Assembly: GCA_030706455.1 (NCBI GenBank)
Contig: JAUZOL010000011.1
Coordinates: 1-42,123, forward strand
From: Bacteroidota bacterium
GTDB lineage: Bacteria; Bacteroidota; Bacteroidia; Bacteroidales; Paludibacteraceae
Length of the DNA stretch: 42,123 nt
Direction: 5' to 3'
Positions 17,024 to 24,539 of the stretch are shown piece by piece. The translations under genes and the position numbers were made by a program. Within the stretch, counting starts at the first letter, position 1; every line of letters starts with the position of its first letter. The notes below the pieces were generated by a model. That model had not been told where the DNA came from and ran no database searches. It saw only the letters and a list, made by a program, of their open reading frames with translations.

Positions 17024-17054
17024 ACGTGTTCTTGGTAACCACGTAAAAAACAAG
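17024..17054 (+). promoter_or_regulatory. preQ1-I riboswitch
   Basis: P1 is ACGTG (17024-17028) paired with CACGT (17040-17044). The loop holds CTTG (17031-17034), which pairs perfectly with CAAG (17051-17054) across an A-rich linker of six A, forming the H-type pseudoknot of class I preQ1 aptamers. The loop segment GTAAC-C matches the GUAACC of the Thermoanaerobacter tengcongensis aptamer; C39 of that segment (17039) corresponds to the cytosine that pairs with preQ1. The pseudoknot's 3' strand ends 3 nt before the ATG at 17058, so ligand binding would hide the ribosome-binding region (translational control). It precedes a queuosine-precursor transporter and queF, which is the expected regulon. 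Confidence 0.85.
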
Positions 17055-17057
17055 ATT

Positions 17058-17738
17058 ATGAAACAGAATATTTCCCCCCTGTACCTCCTTTTGACGGTGG
17101 TTTTCACCACCTGTTTGTTGATTTCCAATTTAGTTGCATCAAAAATTGTGGTTATTGCATCGGTAGCAGTACCTGTCGGTATTTTTTTATTCCCGATAAC
17201 GTACATTATCAACGATGTGATTGCTGAAGTTTGGGGTTTTCGTAAAGCCAGACTGATGATTTGGCTGGCGTTTGGAATGAACTTCTTTGCGGTGCTGTTT
17301 TATCAGTTTGCCGTAGCATTGCCACCGGCTCCTTTCTGGTCTGGGCAGGATGCATTCAGTACCATATTGTCTCAAACTCCGCGTATTGCTATTGCTAGCT
17401 TGTTGGCTTTTCTGGCCGGCTCGTTTCTGAATGCTTACGTGATGAGCAAAATGAAGGTAGCCATGAATGGAAATAAATTTTCCGTACGGGCAATAGCTTC
17501 TACGATGGTTGGCGAAGCTGCCGATTCTGCTATTTTCATTTCAATCGCTTTTTGCGGTATTCTTACAACTTATCAGCTGGTGATGATGATGATTACTCAG
17601 GCATTACTCAAGACGTTGTATGAAATTATTATATTGCCAATAACACAGCGGGTTGTGGTGTATATAAAGAAAAAAGAACAAACGGATGTTTTCGATACTG
17701 ACGTGTCGTACAGTATCTGGAAAGTCAAAGAAGTTTAG
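17058..17738 (+). CDS. Queuosine precursor transporter (VUT/YhhQ, DUF165 family)
   Basis: This 226-residue integral membrane protein has about six hydrophobic helices. The family signature is visible: LISNLVASKIV near the N-terminus, FLFPITYIINDVIAEVWGFRKAR (helix 2 and loop, acidic N-D and E-V-W-G positions) and a late AIASTMVGEAADSAIFI segment. Members import queuosine precursors such as preQ0 or preQ1 into the cytoplasm. The context supports this: a preQ1 riboswitch sits immediately upstream, queF starts 3 bp downstream, and the target tRNA-Tyr lies just before. Which precursor is taken up cannot be told from sequence. The ATG at 17058 is chosen because the riboswitch pseudoknot abuts it. 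Confidence 0.92.
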   Translation: MKQNISPLYLLLTVVFTTCLLISNLVASKIVVIASVAVPVGIFLFPITYIINDVIAEVWGFRKARLMIWLAFGMNFFAVLFYQFAVALPPAPFWSGQDAFSTILSQTPRIAIASLLAFLAGSFLNAYVMSKMKVAMNGNKFSVRAIASTMVGEAADSAIFISIAFCGILTTYQLVMMMITQALLKTLYEIIILPITQRVVVYIKKKEQTDVFDTDVSYSIWKVKEV

Positions 17739-17741
17739 TTT

Positions 17742-18185
17742 ATGTCATTACATCATCTAGGAAATAAAACCAATTATCCAACCGACTACGCTCCCGAACT
17801 GTTGGAGACATTTGATAATAAACACCCCGGGAATGATTACTGGGTGCGTTTCAACTGTCCTGAGTTCACGTCATTGTGCCCGATAACAGGGCAGCCGGAT
17901 TTTGCTACGATAGTTATCGATTATATTCCGGCTCAGAAAATGGTGGAGAGTAAAAGTCTGAAACTTTATTTGTTCAGCTTCCGCAATCGTGGTGATTTTC
18001 ATGAAGATTGCGTGAATATTATTATGAAGGATTTAATTCGGTTAATGCAACCGAAATATATTGAAGTGACCGGTCTGTTTACTCCGCGTGGAGGTATAAG
18101 CATTTATCCTTATGCCAACTACGGAATGCCGGGGACTGAGTTCGAAGAGATGGCAAAATACAGGTTGAAAAACAAAAACCTGTAA
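17742..18185 (+). CDS. queF: NADPH-dependent 7-cyano-7-deazaguanine (preQ0) reductase QueF
   Basis: The enzyme reduces the nitrile of preQ0 to the aminomethyl group of preQ1 with two NADPH, in the cytoplasm, for queuosine in tRNA. The 147-residue length is that of the short unimodular QueF type. The active-site segment [12 protein letters not shown] (42-53) holds the thioimide-forming C46 and the proton donor D53. The QueF signature [18 protein letters not shown] (69-86) followed by H87-E88 provides NADPH and substrate contacts. It is translated 3 bp after the transporter, so both are probably under the preQ1 riboswitch. No other que genes are visible here. Confidence 0.96.
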   Translation: MSLHHLGNKTNYPTDYAPELLETFDNKHPGNDYWVRFNCPEFTSLCPITGQPDFATIVIDYIPAQKMVESKSLKLYLFSFRNRGDFHEDCVNIIMKDLIRLMQPKYIEVTGLFTPRGGISIYPYANYGMPGTEFEEMAKYRLKNKNL

Positions 18186-18208
18186 GGGTTTCCATCACTA
18201 ACCAAAAT

Positions 18209-19429
18209 CTAAAGGTATCCGGGTGTTTGAGAAAAATATTCGGATACAAATTGGTTTATCCAGCGGTACAATTCGTCCATTTCCTGATAGTTTATTCCAC
18301 GGCTTCTCCAGCCATTCAGGTTTGTCTCCGATCGGGAAATGATTTCTTTTTCCACTGCAGAATTCTTTTGCAGTATTCCCTTATTTTCTTTGTTGATTAA
18401 AGCCGACAGGTTCAGGTAGTCGCTGCCTTCTCCTTTTGTAACCGGGAAAAGTTGCTTTTTGAGCTGCAATGACCATTCGCAAAGCGGAGCATTTCCGGTT
18501 TCGTTCGGGAGTAGTATTAGAGGGAAGTATCCTTTCGGGTTCATCCATACCGGTATTGCTACAGAAGTCAGGGGAGAGCCGAGGATTGTCCACATGGTTG
18601 TCAGGGCAGAAGATTCCTGTTCTTTCGTTCCCTGAATAAGCACAGTTGCTGATGTGATATAGCGGGGAATGAAGTCTCTGAAGGGAACAAAAACAGGCGT
18701 ATCACCATTGGATGGCATTGCATCATACAGGTTGGTTTTCGTGAGGCCGTGTGTGAGGCAACGGGCAACCGTGTGCAGGAAAAAATCGCACGAAAGCGAT
18801 TGTGTTGTTGAAGCCTTAGTGAAAAGCTGTTCGGCTTCCAGATAGCGACTGACTCCTTTATCCTGACTGCGGTCGCCGGAAAAGGAAAAATTGGTGCGGA
18901 TGATATATCCTTTAGGCGCAATTGCCGGATCATTCACATCATACTTCACATAACGGGAATTCCCGGTTTCAAAATAGGCGCCGCCTCCTTTGGCGTCGAT
19001 TACCCCAAAGTTAGCTTCAACACCCAACGGTTTGGGCAATGAGTCGAGCAAATGCTCAAAATCACTTACTGTAGCGCATCGTTGCAGCGCCATTCTCATG
19101 ACTTCACCTTCCCGGTCTTTTGCATTTGCGGGATCTTTACTGTTGAGATTATAGGATGCTGAGTTGATTATGGCAAATCCTGCACTGTTGTATCCCCCCC
19201 AAACGGCCTGTGACGGATCGTTGCTGTTCACCAAACCTACATAGTCGAATTTCCCGTCTTTGAAGAATTCTATTTTGTTGTGCAGTTCATCAGTGTCGCG
19301 TTGTTTGAAAAGCAGCGGGCGACCATCGGGAGTGGCTTTGCCTGATACAATTGCGGTGGTGCAGGCGATACCATCGGTTATCCCGGCTGCAAAAAAGAGT
19401 GCTACAAGAAAAATGATGAGTTTGTTCAT
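18209..19429 (-). CDS. Exported Ntn-type amidohydrolase, C45 / acyl-transferase-like
   Basis: This 406-residue protein begins with a signal peptide ending ...TDGIA, directly followed by C23-T-T-A-I-V-S. A cysteine exposed as the new N-terminal residue after processing is the mark of N-terminal-nucleophile hydrolases. Downstream features fit the C45/isopenicillin-N acyltransferase-like group: GRPLLFKQRDTD (37-48), VWGGYNSAGFAIINSASYNL split around 75-95, FGVIDAKGGGAYFET and a TNFSFSGDR-type loop. It would cleave or transfer an amide-linked acyl group in the periplasm or at the surface; the substrate is unknown. It is the last gene of the minus-strand run, 7 bp after the 134-residue gene. Confidence 0.8.
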   Translation of the reverse strand: MNKLIIFLVALFFAAGITDGIACTTAIVSGKATPDGRPLLFKQRDTDELHNKIEFFKDGKFDYVGLVNSNDPSQAVWGGYNSAGFAIINSASYNLNSKDPANAKDREGEVMRMALQRCATVSDFEHLLDSLPKPLGVEANFGVIDAKGGGAYFETGNSRYVKYDVNDPAIAPKGYIIRTNFSFSGDRSQDKGVSRYLEAEQLFTKASTTQSLSCDFFLHTVARCLTHGLTKTNLYDAMPSNGDTPVFVPFRDFIPRYITSATVLIQGTKEQESSALTTMWTILGSPLTSVAIPVWMNPKGYFPLILLPNETGNAPLCEWSLQLKKQLFPVTKGEGSDYLNLSALINKENKGILQKNSAVEKEIISRSETNLNGWRSRGINYQEMDELYRWINQFVSEYFSQTPGYL

Positions 19430-19436
19430 TATTCTA

Positions 19437-19841
19437 TTATTCAGTTGGTGAATCGTTTAGTAGGGCTAACACTTTATTTTTGATTTCCTGTCGTTCCGGG
19501 TCAAAGGTTTTTGTTTTGTGTTCCCACATATTCCATGCAAATATCGCCTTTTTTAACGATAAACGATCTGTGGCGGATAACGGAGCTTCGGGCAATGTAG
19601 ATGCGTAAAGCAGATTGCCTAGATATTCGAGCAAAGAGGTGTTTTTTCCCTGAATAAAGCACTCGAAATCTTTCTCGGACATTTGTTGCAATCGGGGCAG
19701 GGTAATGTCAAAATAGTGCAACAGTTCGGTGGATATAATCTCTTGTGCTTCTTCCTCTTTGTCGACGCGCAACCGCAGAATCTTCTGGAGGACAGCACGC
19801 ATTTTTTCAATTTCCCTCTCCAAGTAATCGCGACGCTCCAT
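19437..19841 (-). CDS. Small cytoplasmic helical protein of unknown function
   Basis: This 134-residue protein is highly charged and predicted mostly helical, with no signal peptide or membrane segment. The N-terminus MERRDYLEREIEKMRAVLQK resembles the start of the DUF6483 family, an uncertain match from memory. It overlaps the metallopeptidase gene by 35 bp, which argues for translational coupling; a later ATG at residue 14 would remove the overlap and is an alternative start. The amidohydrolase gene follows after 7 bp. I do not recognise a function. Confidence 0.65.
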   Translation of the reverse strand: MERRDYLEREIEKMRAVLQKILRLRVDKEEEAQEIISTELLHYFDITLPRLQQMSEKDFECFIQGKNTSLLEYLGNLLYASTLPEAPLSATDRLSLKKAIFAWNMWEHKTKTFDPERQEIKNKVLALLNDSPTE

Positions 19842-20583
19842 GGCAGGTCTCTTTTATTTTTTTGTAAGATGCTACAAAGTTATCTCCTTTATTCAGATTC
19901 TCAATAATTTGCTTTACTCCTTCGATGCCGCAAGAGTTTAGAAACTGCTTAATCTCAATCCGTGCAATGATATAATTTTTCTTCATCAGCGGCCAGCCGC
20001 CTTTGTAGAACTGTTCCGGAGTTTCAATGTTTCGGAGGACATCGTAGTTGGTTATGTAGGTCTTCTCAAAGGCCGAATCGTTAAGAAACGAACGGTAATC
20101 GAGCTGGGAAGCAAGTCCTTCGTCAAACCATGTCGGGATTTTCCGTTTATCGAAATAGCTTAACTGTGACCAGAAATAAGAGTGGCAGAGTTCGTGGCTG
20201 ATAACATCAACGTTGAACCCTTCTCTGCCTATTACAGTGAATGTTCCCAGTAACAATGTGCGGCGGCTTACCGTATGAAACTGATCATTTCCCGAATACT
20301 TGCCCACTTCATTGCTGTTGGCGCAGAAGATTATTTTGTATTTGTGGTCGTTAATTCCCCAGAATGCAATATTTCGCTGATCGGCCTTTTGCACTAGGGT
20401 GCTTAAGCTATCTTGTAGTGATGGAGACAACAAAGGGCTGAAATATACTTTATTGTCTTTTGAAATAAACCCTGATTGATTGATAAAAACGTTGCGTAAG
20501 ACAAATGAGAATTGCCAGGTCACAATGACTATAATCAATATGCAAAACATGGCAACAAACAACATAAGTTTCTTTCGACTCAT
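19807..20583 (-). CDS. Membrane-anchored zinc metallopeptidase-like protein (HELCH)
   Basis: With the start at ATG 20583 the protein has 258 residues. One N-terminal transmembrane helix (about 6-23, LMLFVAMFCILIIVIVTW) anchors it with the catalytic part outside the cytoplasm. HELCH at 130-134 is an HExxH zinc site, and WFDEGLA (E155) is a plausible third ligand, giving a gluzincin / peptidase MA-like arrangement. An in-frame ATG at 20739 exists but would overlap the lipoprotein gene and bury the membrane helix 57 residues in, so it is rejected. The start lies 27 bp after the lipoprotein stop, and the gene overlaps the next one by 35 bp. The substrate is unknown. Confidence 0.75.
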   Translation of the reverse strand: MSRKKLMLFVAMFCILIIVIVTWQFSFVLRNVFINQSGFISKDNKVYFSPLLSPSLQDSLSTLVQKADQRNIAFWGINDHKYKIIFCANSNEVGKYSGNDQFHTVSRRTLLLGTFTVIGREGFNVDVISHELCHSYFWSQLSYFDKRKIPTWFDEGLASQLDYRSFLNDSAFEKTYITNYDVLRNIETPEQFYKGGWPLMKKNYIIARIEIKQFLNSCGIEGVKQIIENLNKGDNFVASYKKIKETCHGASRLLGEGN

Positions 20584-20609
20584 AATTATCTGGTTTTTAG
20601 ATTTTTCGT

Positions 20610-21062
20610 CTAATAAGTAACGTAAAGATAATTCCCTGACGGGTATATGTGGTATTGCTTCAGTTTTTCTTTTGAAGGGCCGGTTATTACCCAACCCGAA
20701 CCGTCGGTTATGCGGTATCTCGATCCACACTCCGGGCACTTTGCTGACAAATCCGTCTGGACTTCCACTCGTACGGTGTTTTTGACTTCATATGGGCATG
20801 CAAGATCGAACGCGCAGTAACTGTCATCAAAGGTATGCACTAACAGAATGCCTCCGAAGCCCAATGATTCGAGTCCGGTGGACACTTTCGTGTATGATTT
20901 TGTGGCTCCCAATGAAAGTAGTGCCGGTTCCTGTAGCAGGTTGACCTGCATACTCACCGGCATGGGGGGAATGGAAGTCTTATTGTCTCCGCAAGAGGTC
21001 AATATGAAGGCAAAAATGATAACGCTTGCCCTGAGTGTTGATATGGAAAGTTTGAAACGCAT
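20610..21062 (-). CDS. Lipoprotein with Rieske-like fold lacking the histidine ligands
   Basis: This 150-residue protein starts with a lipoprotein signal peptide (lipobox FILTSC, acylated C24 followed by G-D). The C-terminal half has YCAFDLACPYE (82-92) and KCPECGSRY (108-116), then GSGWVITGPS and LYVTY. The layout is that of Rieske [2Fe-2S] domains, where CxH...CxxH bind the cluster. Here the histidine positions are not conserved: C89-P-Y91 and C109-P-E-C112. Either a different metal site made of C83, C89, C109 and C112 is present, or it is a non-redox relative. Such small lipoproteins are common in Bacteroidota. It lies between the DUF5686 protein (77 bp gap) and the metallopeptidase. Confidence 0.65.
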   Translation of the reverse strand: MRFKLSISTLRASVIIFAFILTSCGDNKTSIPPMPVSMQVNLLQEPALLSLGATKSYTKVSTGLESLGFGGILLVHTFDDSYCAFDLACPYEVKNTVRVEVQTDLSAKCPECGSRYRITDGSGWVITGPSKEKLKQYHIYPSGNYLYVTY

Positions 21063-21139
21063 GCGAAATAGATTGAACCGTTGGGTAGATAACGTTGCGA
21101 AGGTAGAGATTATTTTCTCTTTTCCGATAGATGGGCGTA

Positions 21140-23554
21140 TTAAAATGCGACGTAGAACAGCACCCGCATTCCCCAGTTGTTGGCGTTGGGGTCGTTCCTG
21201 CGAGTTAATCTCCAGACCGATTGAATTCCAAGGCAGCTCAATATATTATAGACACCGGCGGCCGCTTCTACATAAGGAGTGTTGAGCGTTTGTGAGCCGG
21301 AGGGTAGGGCCATTACCTCAAGGTGTTTTTTGCTAAGTCCGTTTTCAGCCACTCTGAGCGAAAACATTTCTTTGAAGTTTAGTGACCGTATCAGCGGAAT
21401 TTTTTTTAGCAACAATCCGCAGGAATAGTAGTCCACATACAGGTTGGCATACTTATCCCCTACATATTCCAGATTGTTCATCAGATTGAAGTTGCAATCG
21501 GAAAAGAACAATGTTTCGTTACCACGAGCAAAGGAGAGCAATGGGAACGGGACTTTGCCCAGTATGCAACCGGTCTCTCCGGTATAGTAAATCATTCCTC
21601 CGATAAAATCTACCGATTGCTTGACCGTCGCCTGAATTTTGCCGTAGTTGCGGGTTACTTTATTCATAGAGTATTTGCCTCCTTCAACCTGAAAATGGAA
21701 AACCGGGAAATGGTTTGAAAGAAACCGTCTTCCAAAAAATTCGTCCCAGATCAATTGGTCGTTTGAAAGCCTGAAATCAAGTTTGCCCCCGTAATGCAGA
21801 ATGCTGTAGACGGGCTCACCCTGACTTACAAAACTTACATACTGGTTTGAAAAATAACGGTTGTCGAAGATCGTGAGTGTTGTTTTGAATTCTCGTCTCC
21901 ATTCTTTTTCGTATTGAAACTTCCATGTACGTACTTCGTTTACAGCATAATTGGGTTTGAACCGTAGAAGGGTAGAGAAGAGGTTATCGTCACTGAGGAA
22001 CACTTTTCGTTCGTTCACCAGTAGAATATCTTCGCTAAATCCTGTCCTGTAGGCATTTTTGCTATATGAAAACTGTATTTGCTGAAAGTCTTTCGTGGGA
22101 AACCTGTATAAAGCTTGTCCCCCGAGCTTCCACGTGTGATTGTCGAATGCGTACCCAAGAGTTGCTCCTAAACTAAAATTTTTCCACAAGCTCTCTCCTG
22201 TCCTGAAACTGAATGCTCCGGTTGATCCGTCCAGTACATTTTTATGATACAAAGAGTTAATCGGGCCAACGTCAATCTTGCCAACATGGGCATACTGATA
22301 CATCAAAAGGTCGGTCACCCATTTCACGTCACGCATAAACCGGGTTTTGTTGAGTTGTATTACCCCTGAGTAGATGGAATCACTGGCGGGTTTACTCTCT
22401 TTTTGACGCCTAAGTGCTATCTGTTGCAAATCGCCGTCGTTGTGTTTGGGCGGAGAAAACAGCAACTCTTTATCAATAACCCCAAGTACGGGTTTTTGAT
22501 GGGGACCGACGGGAAGTGGCAGGTTCAACACCAAAAGGGTATTTATGCTGCTGTAATCCCATTTGTCTTTATTTAGTGCAAACTGTTGTTTGATGTTGAA
22601 GGAGTGTGCAAAATTGATGGGAAGCGTTTTGGGAATGCTTGCATCAATATTTACTAATCCGTATGTCAATGAATCTATTATCATACTACCGGTCAGAAGC
22701 AGCGCATCTCTCTGTTTCGGACGAAAACCTATTGTGTAACATTTGCGTTTGTTGACAAAGCTGCTGTCTTGCAAGAAAAATGCATAATGTTTGAAAGCCT
22801 TCTTTGAAAGAGGGCTCAGAAAATATTTGCCCAGTATCTCAACATGCTCTTTGTAGAAATTTTGTTGTAAGGTTAACAACAAAAGCATCTTTTCCACATA
22901 CTCTTTATCAAGTGGCAAAATAGTGATCTGGTTGTTTCTGATAATGTCTTTTTCGAGCCTTACCGAAGGGAATCCGGGTTGACGGTAAATCTTGTCAGAG
23001 ATGAATAGCGGAACGGTGAACAGGGAATCGGGAGACCATACGGAAGCTTTTCGTGCATTGATATCGTTCATCCAGTTAGGAGGTACATTGTACGCGTAGG
23101 CTTTCAATCTGTCGGATACGGTAGACGGGTTACGTCCCGAAGGAGGGCTGTTGTTTGTGCGTTTCAGGATTGAATTCTGAACAATTCTGCGGGAAATAGT
23201 ATCTTCGTTTACTTTCTCCAAAGGGATTGCGGCAGGTCCTATCGGAGATAGCCAGACTTCAACCCCGAGGGTGGAGTTACTCTTTATGCGAATTTGGAAT
23301 GGCTTGTATCCGTTTGCAAACACCATCATTTTTGCAGCGGGATTGTTGCTCTTAATTAAAAAATACCCCTCATTTCCCGTGATGGTGGAAATGGAGGTAT
23401 TTCTAAATTGGACAGTAGCACCGGCAACCGGCTGTTGTGTGAATCTGTCAAACACCTGTCCGATAACCAGTGTCTCCTTTTGCGCGGAAGCCACAAACGA
23501 CAACATCGTCAGTAACGAAAAAAGAATGAGTCGTCTTGCAAAGGAGGTTTCCAT
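21140..23554 (-). CDS. DUF5686-type outer-membrane protein with carboxypeptidase-like regulatory domain
   Basis: This 804-residue protein has a signal peptide (METSFARRLILFSLLTMLSF..ASAQ). Next is a carboxypeptidase-D regulatory-like beta-sandwich (about 28-110: VIGQVFDRFTQQPVAGATV, TITGNEGYFLI). The long remainder matches the DUF5686 layout, with LKAYAYNVPPNW and SDKIYRQPGFPS, a YTIGFRPKQRDALLLTGSM segment, and a C-terminal half rich in alternating aromatic strands ending in VLFYVAF. A terminal phenylalanine is typical of outer-membrane barrels. The family is widespread in Bacteroidota and its role is not established. It follows gcvH by 31 bp and is probably co-transcribed with it. Confidence 0.85.
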   Translation of the reverse strand: METSFARRLILFSLLTMLSFVASAQKETLVIGQVFDRFTQQPVAGATVQFRNTSISTITGNEGYFLIKSNNPAAKMMVFANGYKPFQIRIKSNSTLGVEVWLSPIGPAAIPLEKVNEDTISRRIVQNSILKRTNNSPPSGRNPSTVSDRLKAYAYNVPPNWMNDINARKASVWSPDSLFTVPLFISDKIYRQPGFPSVRLEKDIIRNNQITILPLDKEYVEKMLLLLTLQQNFYKEHVEILGKYFLSPLSKKAFKHYAFFLQDSSFVNKRKCYTIGFRPKQRDALLLTGSMIIDSLTYGLVNIDASIPKTLPINFAHSFNIKQQFALNKDKWDYSSINTLLVLNLPLPVGPHQKPVLGVIDKELLFSPPKHNDGDLQQIALRRQKESKPASDSIYSGVIQLNKTRFMRDVKWVTDLLMYQYAHVGKIDVGPINSLYHKNVLDGSTGAFSFRTGESLWKNFSLGATLGYAFDNHTWKLGGQALYRFPTKDFQQIQFSYSKNAYRTGFSEDILLVNERKVFLSDDNLFSTLLRFKPNYAVNEVRTWKFQYEKEWRREFKTTLTIFDNRYFSNQYVSFVSQGEPVYSILHYGGKLDFRLSNDQLIWDEFFGRRFLSNHFPVFHFQVEGGKYSMNKVTRNYGKIQATVKQSVDFIGGMIYYTGETGCILGKVPFPLLSFARGNETLFFSDCNFNLMNNLEYVGDKYANLYVDYYSCGLLLKKIPLIRSLNFKEMFSLRVAENGLSKKHLEVMALPSGSQTLNTPYVEAAAGVYNILSCLGIQSVWRLTRRNDPNANNWGMRVLFYVAF

Positions 23555-23585
23555 TTTTATGATACAATTCTATTTGGTAGAGTTG

Positions 23586-23963
23586 TTATCCTATCAGCGC
23601 CTGATATTTTTCTGCAGTCAGCAGTTGAGCCGTTTGTGACGAATCAGCCACGGTAACTTTAATTATCCAGCCTTGGCCGTACGGATCGTCGTTTACCCAT
23701 TCCGGATGGTCGTTCAATTCTTCATTGAATGCTTCTACTTTGGCATCAATAGGCAAAAAGAGGTCGGAAACCGTTTTTACGGCTTCAATAGATCCGAAAG
23801 TTTCACCTGCTTTTAGAGTTTCACCTGCTGTTGCTACATCTACAAAGACGATTTCGCCCAGTTCACTTTGTGCATAGTCGGTAATTCCTACGTACGCAGT
23901 TTCACCTTCGAGACGAATCCATTCGTGTTCCGCGGTGTAAAAAAGATTTTCAGGAACGTTCAT
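23586..23963 (-). CDS. gcvH: Glycine cleavage system H protein
   Basis: This is the lipoyl carrier that shuttles the aminomethyl group between the P, T and L proteins of glycine cleavage in the cytoplasm. The 125-residue length is standard. Family landmarks are YTAEHEWIRLEG (9-20), VGITDYAQSELGEIVFVDV split across 25-43, and GSIEAVKTVSD (57-67), in which K63 is the lipoylation site; the C-terminal region has NDDPYGQGWIIK. No gcvP or gcvT is nearby, which is usual in Bacteroidales. A -7 box lies about 90 bp upstream. It is the first gene of the minus-strand envelope cluster. Confidence 0.97.
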   Translation of the reverse strand: MNVPENLFYTAEHEWIRLEGETAYVGITDYAQSELGEIVFVDVATAGETLKAGETFGSIEAVKTVSDLFLPIDAKVEAFNEELNDHPEWVNDDPYGQGWIIKVTVADSSQTAQLLTAEKYQALIG

Positions 23964-24052
23964 AATAATTTGTAATTAAGAGTGATAAGTATTTGTGTAA
24001 ATTTGAGTTATTGTCAGATTGTATAATATTATGCATTTCTCTGAATGAACCA

Positions 24053-24060
24053 CAAAAGTA
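24053..24060 (-). promoter_or_regulatory. Candidate -7 box upstream of gcvH
   Basis: On the minus strand 24060-24053 reads TACTTTTG, a perfect TAnnTTTG. The position 19 bp further upstream does not carry TTTG. It would give a leader of roughly 80 nt before the ATG at 23963. Confidence 0.35.
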
Positions 24061-24449
24061 ATATAAAAAACGTGTATCGTATATATATTCTACCCACGAA
24101 TCGGGATATTTCGACTCATATAATCATTTTTTCTGATTATATCAATGGTTATTTTAGGGTCAAGCTCTTCTTTTGCATGCATCCTCTTTTCGGGACAGGT
24201 AAATGTTTTCTTTGTGTGTATTTATTCTTTCATTTATTTACTAATGACTTTCATTTTGTTCTTAATTCACAATAATGGGTTATTTATTTGAAATAAAAAT
24301 GTTGTTTGCAACAACCAACTAAAGATTTAACATTGTGTAAATATCAGAAATACAGGCGAATAAAAAATATTTTCTGATTTTAGCAAACAAAACGCTGAAA
24401 ATATGTTGTATAACATGTTTTTTTAAGACAGAAAGCAAATAAAAGCCTC

Positions 24450-24457
24450 TATTTTTG
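24450..24457 (+). promoter_or_regulatory. -7 box (TATTTTTG) of the GntR-type regulator gene
   Basis: This is a perfect TAnnTTTG box 82 bp before the ATG at 24540. The -33 position is not TTTG. Transcription would start around 24463, inside the left arm of the large palindrome. Confidence 0.5.
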
Positions 24458-24458
24458 T

Positions 24459-24498
24459 CAGCACAGTACAGTACAGTATAATATTTTTTACTGTGCTG
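24459..24498. promoter_or_regulatory. Perfect 10-bp palindrome with CAGTA repeats, candidate operator of the GntR-type regulator
   Basis: The arm CAGCACAGTA (24459-24468) is matched exactly by TACTGTGCTG (24489-24498). Next to the left arm the unit ACAGT is iterated three times (24463-24477), giving several overlapping half-sites. It begins two bases after the -7 box and covers the predicted transcription start, so a bound dimer would block initiation or elongation. The simplest reading is autoregulation by the GntR/LacI hybrid encoded 42 bp downstream. I did not find the same palindrome before the DapA-like gene or susC. Confidence 0.6.
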
Positions 24499-24539
24499 TA
24501 ATTCAGATATATAATATAAAGCATCCTAATTTTATTCAA

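Larger units (their letters stand above)
23964..24539. other. Divergent regulatory region between gcvH and the GntR-type gene
   Basis: This 576-bp AT-rich gap separates the two divergent units. It holds the candidate gcvH promoter at its left and the GntR-gene promoter plus palindrome at its right. The only sizeable frame (24045-24275, plus) has a composition of translated AT-rich DNA and no recognisable features. I see no gene in it. Confidence 0.6.

Noticed and set aside
20584-20739. Upstream in-frame ATG of the metallopeptidase (would add 52 residues)
   Set aside because: It lies inside the lipoprotein gene and would place the membrane helix far from the N-terminus; ATG 20583 gives a normal anchor.
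24045-24275. 76-codon plus-strand frame between gcvH and the GntR-type gene
   Set aside because: Composition of translated AT-rich intergenic DNA, overlaps the candidate gcvH promoter, no homology recognised.
24459-24498. CRISPR-like or tandem repeat reading of the ACAGT iterations
   Set aside because: Only three 5-bp units without spacers; better explained as half-sites of a palindromic operator.
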